Of a stretch of 64,000 bases of DNA, positions 1 through 9,200 are shown piece by piece (position 1 is the stretch's first letter; each line of letters starts with the position of its first letter). The translations under genes and the position numbers were made by a program. Source of the stretch: Amycolatopsis sp. cg9 (GTDB taxonomy: Bacteria > Actinomycetota > Actinomycetes > Mycobacteriales > Pseudonocardiaceae); contig NZ_CP166850.1 in the NCBI RefSeq assembly GCF_041346945.1, positions 4,944,501 to 5,008,500 of the forward strand, in the 5' to 3' direction. Below the pieces are notes generated by a model. The model was not told the origin of the DNA. It saw only the letters and a program-made list of their open reading frames with translations, and made no database searches.

Positions 1-1560
1 GACCTGCCGGCCGGGCTGCCCGCGCTGCACGTCGTGCCGCGGCTGCCGGACGGCGGCTGGGGCGGGTTCGCGCTCGCCGCGCTCACCATCGCGCTCATCG
101 CCGGCCTGGAAAGCCTGCTGTCCGCCGTCTCGGTCGACAAGCTCCGCGGCGGCCCGCGCACCGACCTCGACCGCGAGCTCATCGGCCAGGGCGCGGCCAA
201 CGTCGCCGCCGGCGCGCTCGGCGGGTTCCCGGTCACCGGCGTCATCGTGCGCAGCATGACCAACTACGAGGCGGGCGCGCGCACGCGGCTGTCGGCGATC
301 CTGCACTGCGCCTGGATCCTCGCCGCCTGCCTGCTGTTCACCGGCGTGCTGCGGCTGATCCCGCTGGCCGCGCTCGCCGCCCTGCTGGTCTACGTCGGCA
401 CGAAGCTCGTGAACGTCAACGGGCTCAAGGAAGTCCGCCGCCACGGCGACCTGCCGGTCTACGTCGTCACGCTCGCCGGCGCGGTCGCCGTCAACCTGCT
501 GACCGGCGTCGCGGCGGGGATCCTGCTCGCGCTCGCGATGATGCTCCGGCGGATGATCTTCTCCGGGATCCACGTCGAGACCGACGGCGAGCGCCACCGC
601 GTCGTCATCGAAGGCGCGCTGACGTTCCTGTCCGTGCCGCGGCTGACCCGCGTCCTCGCCGCGGTGCCGCCGCACGCCGAGGTCACCCTCGAACTGCTCG
701 TCGACTACCTCGACCACGCCGCGTTCGACTGCCTGCGCGGCTGGCAGCAGGCGCACGCCGGGCCGGTGACGGTCGACGAGATCGGGCACCCGTGGTTCGA
801 ACGCGGCAGCTCGGGCGCGCCGACCGTGCGCCGCAGCGTCGCCGCGCGGGTCGTGCCGCGGTGGCTCGCGCCGTGGTCGCAGTGGCAGGCCGAGCACGTC
901 GTGCTGCCCGCCCAGCGCACGGCGAGCTCGCTGCTCTGCCGCGGCGCTTCGGAGTTCCAGCGCCGCACCGCGCCACTGCTGCGCGACACCTGGAGCGGGC
1001 TGGCGCACGGCCAGCAGCCGCACACGCTGTTCATCACCTGCGGCGACGCGCGGATCGTGCCCAACCTGATCACCACCAGCGGGCCGGGCGACCTGTTCAC
1101 GGTCCGGAACATCGGCAACCTGGTGCCGCCGCCGGACGGCGACGACTCGTCGGTCGGCGCGGCGATCGAGTACGCGGTCGGTGTCCTGGGCGTGGCGGAG
1201 ATCGTGGTGTGCGGGCACTCGGGCTGCGGCGCGATGAAGGCGCTGCTCGGCCAGGCCCCGGACGGGCTCGAACAGCTCGGCAGCTGGCTCCGCCACGGCG
1301 AAGCGACGCTCCGGCGCCGCGCCCGCGAAGCGCCGCTGCTGCTCGGCGGCGACCGCCCGCCCGCCGAGGCCGACCAGCTCGCGCTGCAGAACGTGGTGCA
1401 GCAGCTGGAGATCTTGCGCGCCTACCCGGTGGTGGCGGCCGCTCTCGAGCGGGGCGCGCTCCGGCTCACCGGCATGTACTTCGACGTCGGCGCCGCGCAG
1501 GTGTCCCTTTTGGACGACGCGGCCCGAGGCTTCGTCCCGGCGGGCGCGCTGGAGCACTGA
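1..1560 (+). CDS. SulP-family anion transporter fused to beta-carbonic anhydrase (5' end outside window)
   Basis: The reading frame is open from base 1, so the gene starts upstream of the window. The first part is the C-terminal half of a SulP (SLC26-type) membrane transporter, with several hydrophobic segments up to about base 540. A STAS-like stretch follows. From about base 960 there is a beta-class carbonic anhydrase domain. Its zinc site is visible: Cys at 1039-1041 and Asp/Arg in CGDAR, then His at 1216-1218 and Cys at 1225-1227 in CGHSGCGAM. The family couples bicarbonate or sulfate uptake at the membrane to CO2/bicarbonate interconversion. It is a close paralogue of the gene at 1826-4003, and both have the same domain order, so this is a tandem duplication. 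Which anion is carried cannot be told from sequence. Confidence 0.93.
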   Translation, partial: DLPAGLPALHVVPRLPDGGWGGFALAALTIALIAGLESLLSAVSVDKLRGGPRTDLDRELIGQGAANVAAGALGGFPVTGVIVRSMTNYEAGARTRLSAILHCAWILAACLLFTGVLRLIPLAALAALLVYVGTKLVNVNGLKEVRRHGDLPVYVVTLAGAVAVNLLTGVAAGILLALAMMLRRMIFSGIHVETDGERHRVVIEGALTFLSVPRLTRVLAAVPPHAEVTLELLVDYLDHAAFDCLRGWQQAHAGPVTVDEIGHPWFERGSSGAPTVRRSVAARVVPRWLAPWSQWQAEHVVLPAQRTASSLLCRGASEFQRRTAPLLRDTWSGLAHGQQPHTLFITCGDARIVPNLITTSGPGDLFTVRNIGNLVPPPDGDDSSVGAAIEYAVGVLGVAEIVVCGHSGCGAMKALLGQAPDGLEQLGSWLRHGEATLRRRAREAPLLLGGDRPPAEADQLALQNVVQQLEILRAYPVVAAALERGALRLTGMYFDVGAAQVSLLDDAARGFVPAGALEH

Positions 1561-1566
1561 CCGAAG

Positions 1567-1650
1567 CGCCCCAATGTGGCGTTCGGTGCGTCAGACGCAC
1601 CGAACGCCACATTGGGTGCGTCCAGCGCACCCAACGCCACATTGGGGCGC
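1567..1650. repeat. Three-arm intergenic palindromic element, terminator-like
   Basis: Bases 1570-1590 and 1596-1616 form a perfect 21-bp inverted repeat with a 5-base loop. A second hairpin (1614-1620 with 1626-1632) follows. Bases 1635-1650 are a third arm that is the exact reverse complement of 1567-1582, so alternative folds compete. It sits right after the stop of the first transporter gene and probably ends transcription. There is no T-run, so it is not a classical Rho-independent terminator. Confidence 0.75.
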
Positions 1651-1825
1651 TCGGGCCGCGTGTGAAACCCTTGTGTAGTACGGAATTCAACTGTCACGCG
1701 ACAGGCGGACGCTTGTGAACGGCTTGTTAACGACTTGTCCGGTTTGTGACATTCGAGCTAATTACGGCGAATTATTCACCCGATCGAGTGGCGCATAGCG
1801 GACATTTCACTCGTTTTCCGGTTGC

Positions 1826-4003
1826 ATGGTGATCATGAGACCCCTCGCCGTGCTCCGCCACGACCTGCCGGCCTCACTGGTCGTCTTCCTCGTCGCAGTA
1901 CCCCTGTCCCTGGGCATCGCCCTCGCTTCGGGCGCACCCGTCGCCGCCGGGCTCGTCGCCGCCGTCGTCGGTGGCGTCGTCGCCGGCGCGCTCGGCGGCT
2001 CCGCGCTGCAAGTGAGCGGGCCCGCCGCCGGCCTGACCGTCGTCATGGCCGAAACCATCACCACCTTCGGGTGGGCCGTCACCTGCGCGATCACGGTCGC
2101 CGCCGGGGCGTGCCAGATCCTGCTGGGGCTGAGCCGCATCGCGCGCGCCGCGCTGGCCATCTCGCCGGCGATCGTGCACGGCATGCTGGCCGGCATCGGC
2201 GTCACGATCGTGCTCGGCCAGCTCCACGTCGTCCTCGGCGGCAAGGCGCAGAGCTCGGCGGTGGAGAACGTCGCCGAGCTGCCCGGCCAGCTCGTCGCCC
2301 ACCACGACTCCGCCGCCGTGATCGGCCTGCTCACCATCGCCATCCTGCTCGTCTGGCCGAAACTGCCGTCCGCCGTCCGCAAGGTGCCGGGGCCGCTCGC
2401 CGCGATCGCCGTCGCCACCGTCGTTTCGGTCGTCTTCGGGATGACGCTCCCGCGCGTCGAACTCCCCGGTGACCTGCTGAACATCCGGCTGGTCCCGCAG
2501 CTGCCGGACGGCGGGTGGGGCGGGTTCGCGCTCGCCGTCGTCACGATCGCGCTGATCGCCAGCGTCGAAAGCCTGCTTTCGGCCGTGGCGGTGGACAAGA
2601 TGCACACCGGGCGGCGCGCCAACCTCGACCGGGAACTGGTCGGCCAGGGCGCGGCCAACATGGTCTCCGGCGCGCTGGGCGGCCTGCCGGTCACCGGCGT
2701 CATCGTCCGCAGCTCCACCAACGTCACCGCCGGGGCCAGGTCCCGCGCGTCGGCGGTGCTGCACGGCGTCTGGGTGCTGCTGTTCGTCGTCCTGCTCGCC
2801 GGGCTGATCCAGAGCATCCCGCTCGCGGCGCTGGCCGGCCTGCTGGTGCACGTCGGCGCGAAGCTGGTCAACCCGGGCCACATCAAGACCGTCCTCGCCC
2901 ACGGCGACCTGCCCGTCTACCTGCTCACCCTCGCCGGTGTCGTGGTGTTCGACCTGCTCACCGGCGTGCTCGCCGGCATCGGGCTGGCGCTGGTGCTGAT
3001 GCTGCGCCGCACGCTCTGGTCGGGGATCCACGTCGACCGGGAAGGCGACGCCTGGCGCGTCGTCGTCGAAGGCGTCCTGACGTTCCTGTCGGTGCCGCGG
3101 CTGTCGAAGGTGCTCGGGACCATCCCGGCCGGCGTCCCGGTGCGGCTCGAGCTGGTCGTCGACTACCTCGACCACGCCGCCTTCGAAAGCCTCACCACCT
3201 GGCAGCAGGCGCACGAGCGCGCCGGCGGCACGGTCGACGTCGACGAGGTCGGCCACCCGTGGTTCGGCGAGGGCAAGGCGGGCCGCCCGACGCGGTCGCG
3301 GGTGCACGCGAGCCGGGCGGTGCCGCGCTGGCTCGCGCCCTGGTCGGAGTGGCAGGCCACCGAAGGCATCCCCACACAGCAGACCCGCAACGGCGCCACC
3401 GAGTTCCACCGCCGGGCCGCGCCGCTGCTGAAGGACACGCTGTCCGGGCTCGCCGACGGCCAGCGCCCGCGCACGCTGTTCATCACCTGCGGCGACTCCC
3501 GGATCGTGCCGAACCTGATCACCACCAGCGGCCCCGGTGACCTGTTCACCATCCGCAACATCGGCAACCTCGTCCCGGCCGGGCAGGCCGACCCGTCGAT
3601 GAACGCGTCGATCGAGTACGCCGTCGGCGTGCTCGGCGTCGAGGAGATCGTGGTGTGCGGCCACTCGGGCTGCGGGGCGATGGCGGCGCTCGCCGACGGC
3701 CCGCCGCCGGGGCCGCTGTCGGTCTGGCTCCGCCACGCCGAGCCGAGCGCGCACCGGCTGGGCTCGGCGACGCTGGAGGGCGCCGTCCCGGAGCGGGAAG
3801 GCGACCGGCTGGCCCTGCACAACGTGCTCCAGCAGCTGGACCACCTGCGCGAATACCCGTCGGTGGCCGCGGCCGAGGCGGCCGGGAAGCTGCAGCTGAC
3901 CGGGATGTACTTCGCGGTCGGGACGGCGCAGGTCCACCTGTTCGACGCGGCCGAGCGGACGTTCCGCCCGGCCGGGGCCCCGGTGGCGGTGCCGGGCGCC
4001 TGA
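1826..4003 (+). CDS. SulP-family anion transporter fused to beta-carbonic anhydrase (725 aa)
   Basis: Complete 725-residue paralogue of the preceding gene. Residues about 1-380 are the SulP membrane domain: a Pro/Leu-rich first segment (PLSLGIALASGAP) and multiple hydrophobic helices. A short STAS-like linker follows. Residues about 530-720 are a beta-carbonic anhydrase with zinc ligands Cys555, His613 and Cys616 and the Asp557/Arg559 dyad (CGDSR). The predicted role is bicarbonate (or sulfate) transport at the plasma membrane with cytoplasmic CO2 hydration. ATG at 1826 is used; an ATG at 1835 is an alternative, and no strong Shine-Dalgarno (SD) sequence separates the two. The gene has its own 265-bp upstream region, including an AT-rich stretch at 1740-1810, so it is probably transcribed separately from its neighbour. 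Confidence 0.93.
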   Translation: MVIMRPLAVLRHDLPASLVVFLVAVPLSLGIALASGAPVAAGLVAAVVGGVVAGALGGSALQVSGPAAGLTVVMAETITTFGWAVTCAITVAAGACQILLGLSRIARAALAISPAIVHGMLAGIGVTIVLGQLHVVLGGKAQSSAVENVAELPGQLVAHHDSAAVIGLLTIAILLVWPKLPSAVRKVPGPLAAIAVATVVSVVFGMTLPRVELPGDLLNIRLVPQLPDGGWGGFALAVVTIALIASVESLLSAVAVDKMHTGRRANLDRELVGQGAANMVSGALGGLPVTGVIVRSSTNVTAGARSRASAVLHGVWVLLFVVLLAGLIQSIPLAALAGLLVHVGAKLVNPGHIKTVLAHGDLPVYLLTLAGVVVFDLLTGVLAGIGLALVLMLRRTLWSGIHVDREGDAWRVVVEGVLTFLSVPRLSKVLGTIPAGVPVRLELVVDYLDHAAFESLTTWQQAHERAGGTVDVDEVGHPWFGEGKAGRPTRSRVHASRAVPRWLAPWSEWQATEGIPTQQTRNGATEFHRRAAPLLKDTLSGLADGQRPRTLFITCGDSRIVPNLITTSGPGDLFTIRNIGNLVPAGQADPSMNASIEYAVGVLGVEEIVVCGHSGCGAMAALADGPPPGPLSVWLRHAEPSAHRLGSATLEGAVPEREGDRLALHNVLQQLDHLREYPSVAAAEAAGKLQLTGMYFAVGTAQVHLFDAAERTFRPAGAPVAVPGA

Positions 4004-4030
4004 CCCGGTCCGGACCGGCCGCTCGTGCTG

Positions 4031-4110
4031 CGCTGAAGGGGACTTTCCTCTCATGTGATGAGACGAAGGTCCCCTTCAGCGCGTCGGATGCGAGCAACGT
4101 CCCCTTCAGC
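4031..4110. repeat. Three-arm intergenic palindromic element
   Basis: The 12-mer gctgaaggggac is at 4032-4043, its exact reverse complement at 4069-4080, and a second reverse-complement copy at 4099-4110. The first two form a long stem (one mismatch when extended) capped by a smaller ctcat/atgag hairpin. The element lies just after the stop of the second transporter gene. The arrangement (one arm forward, two arms inverted) matches the element at 1567-1650, although the sequences are unrelated. Confidence 0.7.
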
Positions 4111-4183
4111 CGCGCGGGCCGTGCGCACCCGAGCACGGCCCGCGTGTGCGCGACCCGGCCCGGGGTCACTAAGTTGATGGTCC

Positions 4184-4906
4184 GTGACCATGCTGGTGAT
4201 GACGGGGACCGGGACCGGGGTCGGCAAGACGATCACCACGGCGGCGATCGCCGCCCTGGCGGCGGACGGCGGGCAGCGGGTCGCGGTGCTGAAACCGGCG
4301 CAGACCGGGGTCCGGCCCGACGAGCCCGGCGACCTCGCCGACGTCCGCCGCCTCGCCGGCGACGTCACGACCCTCGAACTGCGCCGCTACCCGGACCCGC
4401 TGTCCCCGGAGGCCGCCGCGCGCCGCAGCGGCCTGCCGACGCTCGACCCGGGCGAGATCGCCCGGGCGGCGGCCGACCTGGACACCGGGCACGACCTGAC
4501 CCTGATCGAGGGCGCGGGCGGGCTGCTGGTGCGCTTCGACGCCACCGGCGCCAGCCTCGCCGACGTCGCCTGGTCGCTCGGCTCGCTCGTGATCATCGTG
4601 GCCGAGGCCGGGCTCGGCACGCTCAACGCGACCGCCCTCACCGCCGAGGTCGCCACCAAGCGCGGCCTGACCGTCGCCGGCGTGATCATCGGCGCCTGGC
4701 CGGCCGAGCCGGACCTCGCGGCGCTGTCCAACCTCGAAGACCTGCCGGTGGCGGCCGGGGCGCCGCTGCTCGGCGTACTGCCCGCGGGGCTCGGCGAGAC
4801 GTCCCGGGACGAATTCCTGACCGCGGCCAGGGGCGGGCTCTCGCCGTGGTTCGGCGGCGAGTTCGACCCCGAGCTGTTCGCCGGGTGCGCTTCGGCCGGG
4901 AAGTGA
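4184..4906 (+). CDS. bioD: ATP-dependent dethiobiotin synthetase
   Basis: 240 residues. The enzyme closes the ureido ring of dethiobiotin from 7,8-diaminopelargonate, CO2 and ATP, the step before biotin synthase. The P-loop GTGTGVGKT is at residues 8-16, followed by KPAQTG and the later LIEGAGGLLV motif typical of BioD. The start is GTG at 4184, or ATG at 4190. A TANNNT-type -10 hexamer (TAAGTT, 4170-4175) lies 8 bases before the GTG, so the transcript may be leaderless. bioB follows after 72 bases, so the two probably act as one biotin unit. No bioA or bioF is in the window. Confidence 0.95.
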   Translation: MTMLVMTGTGTGVGKTITTAAIAALAADGGQRVAVLKPAQTGVRPDEPGDLADVRRLAGDVTTLELRRYPDPLSPEAAARRSGLPTLDPGEIARAAADLDTGHDLTLIEGAGGLLVRFDATGASLADVAWSLGSLVIIVAEAGLGTLNATALTAEVATKRGLTVAGVIIGAWPAEPDLAALSNLEDLPVAAGAPLLGVLPAGLGETSRDEFLTAARGGLSPWFGGEFDPELFAGCASAGK

Positions 4907-4978
4907 CCTGCGTCGCTGTCGCCCGAGGGGCCCGTCAGGCACGATGAGGGACGCTTCCGTCACGACCAAGGAGACGCC

Positions 4979-5992
4979 TTGACCGCAGTTCCGGACACCG
5001 ACGTCCTCGCCCACGCCCGTGAACTCGTCCTCGAAACCGGCGCCGGCCTGGGGGAAGCCGAGGTCCTCGAGGTGCTGCGGCTGCCCGACGACCGGCTGCC
5101 CGACCTGCTCGCGCTCGCGCACGAGGTGCGGATGCGCTGGTGCGGGCCCGAGGTGGAGGTCGAGGGCATCATCAGCCTGAAGACCGGCGGCTGCCCGGAG
5201 GACTGCCACTTCTGCTCGCAGTCCGGCCGCTTCCCGACGCCGGTGCGCTCGGCGTGGCTCGACATCCCGAACCTGGTCAAGGCCGCCCGGCAGACCGCCG
5301 AGACCGGCGCGACGGAGTTCTGCATCGTCGCCGCCGTCCGCGGGCCGGACAAGCGGCTGCTCTCCCAGGTCCGTGAAGGCGTGAAGGCCATCCGCGAGGA
5401 CGGCAACGACATCCAGATCGCCTGCTCGCTCGGCATGCTGACGCAGGAGCAGGTCGACGAGCTCGTCGAGATGGGCGTGCACCGCTACAACCACAACCTC
5501 GAGACGGCTCGCTCGCACTTCCCCGCGGTGGTCACCACGCACACGTGGGAGGAGCGCTGGGACACGCTGCGGATGGTGGCCGAGGCGGGCATGGAGGTCT
5601 GCTGCGGCGGCATCATCGGCATGGGGGAGACGGTCGAGCAGCGCGCGGAGTTCGCGGTGCAGCTGGCCGAGCTGAACCCGCACGAGGTGCCGATGAACTT
5701 CCTCATCCCGCAGCCCGGCACGCCGTACGAGAACTACGAAATCGTCGAGGGCAAGGACGCGCTGCGGACGGTTGCGGCGTTCCGGCTCGCGATGCCGCGC
5801 ACGATGCTGCGCTTCGCCGGCGGCCGTGAGCTGACCCTCGGCGACCTCGGCGCGGAGCAGGGCATGCTCGGCGGGGTCAACGCGATCATCGTCGGCAACT
5901 ACCTGACCAACCTGGGCCGGCCGGCTTCGGCGGACCTCGAGATGCTGGACGAGCTCAAGATGCCGATCAAGGCGCTCAGTGACAGCCTCTGA
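4979..5992 (+). CDS. bioB: Biotin synthase (radical SAM)
   Basis: 337 residues. It inserts sulfur into dethiobiotin to give biotin. The radical-SAM cluster motif is [12 protein letters not shown] with Cys72, Cys76 and Cys79. The remainder ([20 protein letters not shown]) is typical of BioB. The start codon is TTG at 4979, chosen because AAGGAGA (4968-4974) is well spaced in front of it and the protein begins at the expected N-terminus. The 3' end overlaps the bsaP start by 14 bases, which suggests translational coupling. Confidence 0.96.
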   Translation: MTAVPDTDVLAHARELVLETGAGLGEAEVLEVLRLPDDRLPDLLALAHEVRMRWCGPEVEVEGIISLKTGGCPEDCHFCSQSGRFPTPVRSAWLDIPNLVKAARQTAETGATEFCIVAAVRGPDKRLLSQVREGVKAIREDGNDIQIACSLGMLTQEQVDELVEMGVHRYNHNLETARSHFPAVVTTHTWEERWDTLRMVAEAGMEVCCGGIIGMGETVEQRAEFAVQLAELNPHEVPMNFLIPQPGTPYENYEIVEGKDALRTVAAFRLAMPRTMLRFAGGRELTLGDLGAEQGMLGGVNAIIVGNYLTNLGRPASADLEMLDELKMPIKALSDSL

Positions 5993-6185
5993 CGCCCCGG
6001 CTTTTTGCGTCCACTGTGGACAATCTTCGGAGGGTGGGGCGGACCACCCGGCGTGCCACAACCCCCGGACGGCGCTGGAACCACCGCGCTACTGCACGTA
6101 CTGCGCGCGGCGGCTGGTGGTCCAGGTGAGCCCGCTCGGCTGGACGGCCCGCTGCAGCCGGCACGGCGAGACGGCGAGCGGCTGA
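5979..6185 (+). CDS. bsaP: Biotin synthase auxiliary protein
   Basis: 68-residue Cys-rich protein starting with GTG inside the end of bioB. It contains CVHC, a mid-chain Cys (PACHNP), CTYC and a C-terminal Cys (ARCSRHG). A small protein of this type directly after bioB is the actinobacterial BsaP family (the Rv1590 position in M. tuberculosis). It is reported to be needed for biotin synthase activity, presumably by helping rebuild its Fe-S cluster. The assignment rests on size, Cys pattern and position; the mechanism is not visible in sequence. Confidence 0.82.
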   Translation: MTASDAPAFCVHCGQSSEGGADHPACHNPRTALEPPRYCTYCARRLVVQVSPLGWTARCSRHGETASG

Positions 6186-6190
6186 CGCGG

Positions 6191-6217
6191 ACGTCGTGAA
6201 CGACTCGTTCACGACGT
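6191..6217. terminator. Hairpin after bsaP
   Basis: Bases 6191-6201 and 6207-6217 are an exact 11-bp inverted repeat with a 5-base loop, placed 5 bases after the bsaP stop. It is probably a stem-only terminator of the bio unit. No T-run follows. Confidence 0.6.
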
Positions 6218-6337
6218 CGCGACACGACCGGCGGCTCACCGTCCGCGCACACCGACCGGTTACGCTCGGTCGCAGCACGCTGTTCGACGGCTCCGGTGGT
6301 GGAGCCCCGGCCGGCACAGTCGCAGGAGGGAGTCCGG

Positions 6338-6934
6338 GTGAGTGAGACGTCGGGGCCCGCGCACCGGCCGTCGGCCGTGGCCGGTCCGTGGTCGGTGCCC
6401 GTGCTGTTCCGCGAGCGGCGGCCCCGGGTAGTCGTCAAGGCCGACCTGCTGCCCGCCCTGAGCGTGTTCAGCACGGTCGGGCTGCTGAGCTTCCCGCTCG
6501 CGTTCGCCTGGTCCCGGCTCGCGCCGCCCGAGCGCGTCCGCATCATCGCCACCGACGGCACCCAAGGCGCGCTGGAACTGGAGAGCTGGCACCGGTTCGA
6601 CGACCTCGCCGTGTTCGGGCTGATGACGCTCGGGCTCGGGATCGTCGTCGGCGTGGTCGTCTGGCTGCTGCGGGAACGCCGCGGCCCGGTCGTCTTCCTC
6701 GCCGCGCTGCTCGGCGTGGCGCTCGCGGGTGTGCTCGCGATGCTGCTCGGCGTCACCTGGGCGAACGCCCACTACGCGATCACCAGCCCACCCGCGCTCG
6801 GCTCGGTGATCGAGCTCGCGCCACGGCTGGAGTCGTGGTGGGTGCTGCTCACCGGCCCGCTCGGCGTGTCGATCGCCTACAGCCTGCTGGCCACCTGGAA
6901 CGGACGCGACGACCTGGGCCGCCGCCTCGGCTGA
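6338..6934 (+). CDS. DUF2567-type membrane protein
   Basis: 198 residues with about four hydrophobic helices. The first is near residue 40, the next two are centred near 95 and 120, and the last is near 170. GTG at 6338 is preferred over earlier in-frame codons because GCAGGAGGGAG lies at 6322-6332. In mycobacteria a DUF2567 protein (Rv1591 position) also follows bioB and bsaP, so the neighbourhood is conserved. The function is unknown. A role tied to biotin is possible but rests only on gene order. Confidence 0.75.
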   Translation: MSETSGPAHRPSAVAGPWSVPVLFRERRPRVVVKADLLPALSVFSTVGLLSFPLAFAWSRLAPPERVRIIATDGTQGALELESWHRFDDLAVFGLMTLGLGIVVGVVVWLLRERRGPVVFLAALLGVALAGVLAMLLGVTWANAHYAITSPPALGSVIELAPRLESWWVLLTGPLGVSIAYSLLATWNGRDDLGRRLG

Positions 6935-6980
6935 CCGGTTTGCCCTACGCTGGTGCCCTCACTCACAGGGGGTTCCGGCA

Positions 6981-8021
6981 GTGACCGAAGACATCGAAGT
7001 TTCGCGGCGCGACGCCGTCCGTTTCCCGGGCATCAGCCCGCGCGCCTACGAGCACCCCGTGGACCGCGGCGCGCTCGCCACGCTGCGCGCGGTGCCCGGG
7101 TTCGCTCAGGTCGTCAAGGCCATCTCGGGGTTCTACAACGAACGCGGCGAGCGGCTGATGGCGCTCGCTTCGTCGATCCGCGTCGGGCCGAAGCAGTACC
7201 CGGAGCTCGACCGCCTGCGCCACGAGTGCGCCGAGACGCTCGATCTGCCGTCGGTGCCGAACGTTTTCGTGTACCAGGACCCGCGCCTCAACGCGGAGAC
7301 GGTCGGCATGGACGAGCCGTTCATCCGGCTCAGCACCGGGCTCGTCGAGCTGATGAGCCACGATTCGCTGCGGTTCGTGCTCGGCCACGAGATGGGGCAC
7401 GTGCTGTCCGGGCACGCGGTGTACCGCACGATGATGGTGCGCCTGATCGCCCTGCAGCTGGCGATGTCGTGGACGCCGGTCAGCGCGCTCGGCATCCGGG
7501 CGATCGTCGCGGCGCTGCGCGAGTGGTTCCGCAAGGCGGAGCTGTCGTGCGACCGCGCGGGCCTGCTGTGCGGCCAGGACCCGACGGCGGCGCTGCGCGC
7601 GCAGATCCAGGTCGCGGGCGGCATCGACCCGGCCCGCATCGACATCCCGTCGTTCCTGCAGCAGGCGTCGGAGTACGAGTCGGTCGAGGACATCCGCGAC
7701 AGCTTCCTCAAGCTCAAGTTCGTCGAGACGGAGTCGCACCCGTTCGCGGTGGTCCGCGCGGCACAGCTCCAGCGCTGGGCGGCGTCGGAGGAGTACCGCG
7801 CGATCTTGGCGGGCGACTACCCGCGACGGGACGGCGACAAGCCGGGCTCGGACTGGAAGGACGACCTCAAGTCGGCCGCGCAGTCGTACAAGGAGTCGTG
7901 GAACTCGTCGGCCGACCCGCTGACGAAGGTGTTCAGCGACGTCGGCGAGGCGGTTTCGGGCGCGGCGGGCAAGGTGTGGAACAAGTTCGGCAACGGGAAC
8001 GGGAACGGCTCCGGTTCCTGA
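6981..8021 (+). CDS. M48-family zinc metalloprotease
   Basis: 346 residues. The zinc-binding HEMGH is at residues 136-140, followed by LSGHAVYR. The third ligand is probably the Glu in [12 protein letters not shown]. The fold is that of the HtpX/Ste24-like M48 peptidases. There is no obvious N-terminal membrane anchor; hydrophobic stretches around residues 150-175 could associate with membrane. The C-terminus is Gly/Asn-rich. The start is GTG at 6981 with AGGGGGT upstream, and a TACGCT -10-like hexamer lies at 6946-6951. The substrate is unknown; protein quality control is the usual family role. Confidence 0.88.
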   Translation: MTEDIEVSRRDAVRFPGISPRAYEHPVDRGALATLRAVPGFAQVVKAISGFYNERGERLMALASSIRVGPKQYPELDRLRHECAETLDLPSVPNVFVYQDPRLNAETVGMDEPFIRLSTGLVELMSHDSLRFVLGHEMGHVLSGHAVYRTMMVRLIALQLAMSWTPVSALGIRAIVAALREWFRKAELSCDRAGLLCGQDPTAALRAQIQVAGGIDPARIDIPSFLQQASEYESVEDIRDSFLKLKFVETESHPFAVVRAAQLQRWAASEEYRAILAGDYPRRDGDKPGSDWKDDLKSAAQSYKESWNSSADPLTKVFSDVGEAVSGAAGKVWNKFGNGNGNGSGS

Positions 8022-8145
8022 GGCGGCGCGGCCCCGGTCCACGGGCGAGGGTTGTCCCCAGGCCCGGCCGGTTGTGGACAACCGCGCCGGGAATCCGCTT
8101 CGCGGCCGGTTTCGCCGGGGGGCGCCGATAGCCTGGACCGGGGTC

Positions 8146-8373
8146 CTGCACCGACAGGTCGGTGCCTTTCGGGAGGTACTGGCGCAGCAGCCCGGTGGTG
8201 TTCTCGTTGGAGCCGCGTTGCCAGGGCGCGTGCGGGTCGCAGAAGTAGACCGGCATCCCCGACGCGGCGGTGAACTGACCGCGCAGATGCATCTCGCTGC
8301 CCTGATCCCAGGTCAGCGACCCGCGCAACGGCTCGGACAGGGTGCCGATCGCCGACTGGTCGAACGCGCCCAT
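8146..8373 (-). pseudogene. IS30-family transposase remnant
   Basis: Only part of the integrase (rve) domain of an IS30-type transposase survives. Recognisable pieces read leftward are [27 protein letters not shown] and [14 protein letters not shown]. The homology stops near 8146 and does not extend upstream of about 8373, so both ends of the gene are missing. I found no flanking terminal repeats. It lies between the M48 gene and the Lon-domain gene and marks an old insertion. Confidence 0.8.
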
Positions 8374-8443
8374 GATCAGATCGCTGATTCCGTAACGACC
8401 CCTGGAAACCGCCGACGGGTCGGCTTGGTCTTTGCGGGCGTGG

Positions 8444-9160
8444 TCAGTTGAGGCTGGCCGGGCGGCTGAGATCCGTCAGCTCGCCCGGCGGCAGCGGCAC
8501 CGCGCCCAGCGTGTTCAGGAACCCCGTTTCGCGCGTCAGCAGGCGGCACGCGATGCGGAGCCGGCGCAGGGGGTGGCGTTCCTCCAGGAGGCGCTGGCGG
8601 TCTTCCAGTGGCAGCAGGCAGTCCGCGGCCAGCTGGTAGGCCAGCTCGTCGACCGCCGTGGCCGGGTCCGGGGATTGCCAGTCGTCGCTGCGCCACGCCG
8701 TTTCGCAGTAGCGCTGGTGGGCTGTGCGGGCGACCGTTGCCAGCCGCTCGGCCATGTCGCCGGACGGGGCCACCGGGTCGTCGTCGATCCACTCGACCGA
8801 TGCGATCAGGTACGGCGCCGACGTGCAGTCGAGGTCGGTCAGGCGGAAGCGGCGCTGGGCCTGCGTGACGACGTCGAAACGGCCGTCCGGGAGGCGCTTC
8901 GCCTCGCGCAGCACCGTGCTGCAGCCGATCTCGTACAGCTGGTCCAGACCACGTACCTCGCGGGTGAGCGACGAGCGGAGTGCGACCACGCCGAACTCGC
9001 GGCCCGGCACCGTGCCGCTCACCAGGTCCGCGGTCAGCTGCCGGTAACGCGGTTCGAAGATGTGCAGCGGGAGCTTGGTGCCCGGCAGCAGCACGGTCTG
9101 CAGTGGGAACAACGGCAGGATCGTCGTCGTCGCGTCACTTTCAGATTCCGGCTCGGTCAC
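8444..9160 (-). CDS. Lon N-terminal (substrate-binding) domain protein
   Basis: 238 residues with no AAA or protease domain. It is only the LON substrate-binding fold: the opening [29 protein letters not shown] is the family signature, shown here only to locate it at about residues 13-41. Stand-alone proteins of this kind are common in actinomycetes, and their function is not established. The start is GTG (complement of 9158-9160). It reads toward the IS30 remnant and away from nrtR. Confidence 0.85.
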   Translation of the reverse strand: MTEPESESDATTTILPLFPLQTVLLPGTKLPLHIFEPRYRQLTADLVSGTVPGREFGVVALRSSLTREVRGLDQLYEIGCSTVLREAKRLPDGRFDVVTQAQRRFRLTDLDCTSAPYLIASVEWIDDDPVAPSGDMAERLATVARTAHQRYCETAWRSDDWQSPDPATAVDELAYQLAADCLLPLEDRQRLLEERHPLRRLRIACRLLTRETGFLNTLGAVPLPPGELTDLSRPASLN

Positions 9161-9200
9161 GGGTCAACGGTAAGGGGAGAACGCCTCCGGCGCAGGATGG

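Noticed and set aside
1874..4054. A 726-codon open frame on the minus strand opposite the SulP-carbonic anhydrase gene
   Set aside because: It is made of Arg/Asp/Gly-rich low-information sequence, a GC-rich shadow of the well-supported plus-strand gene.
8073..8081. A DnaA-box-like tgtggacaa
   Set aside because: Single copy, with only a weak second match nearby and no origin features or replication genes.
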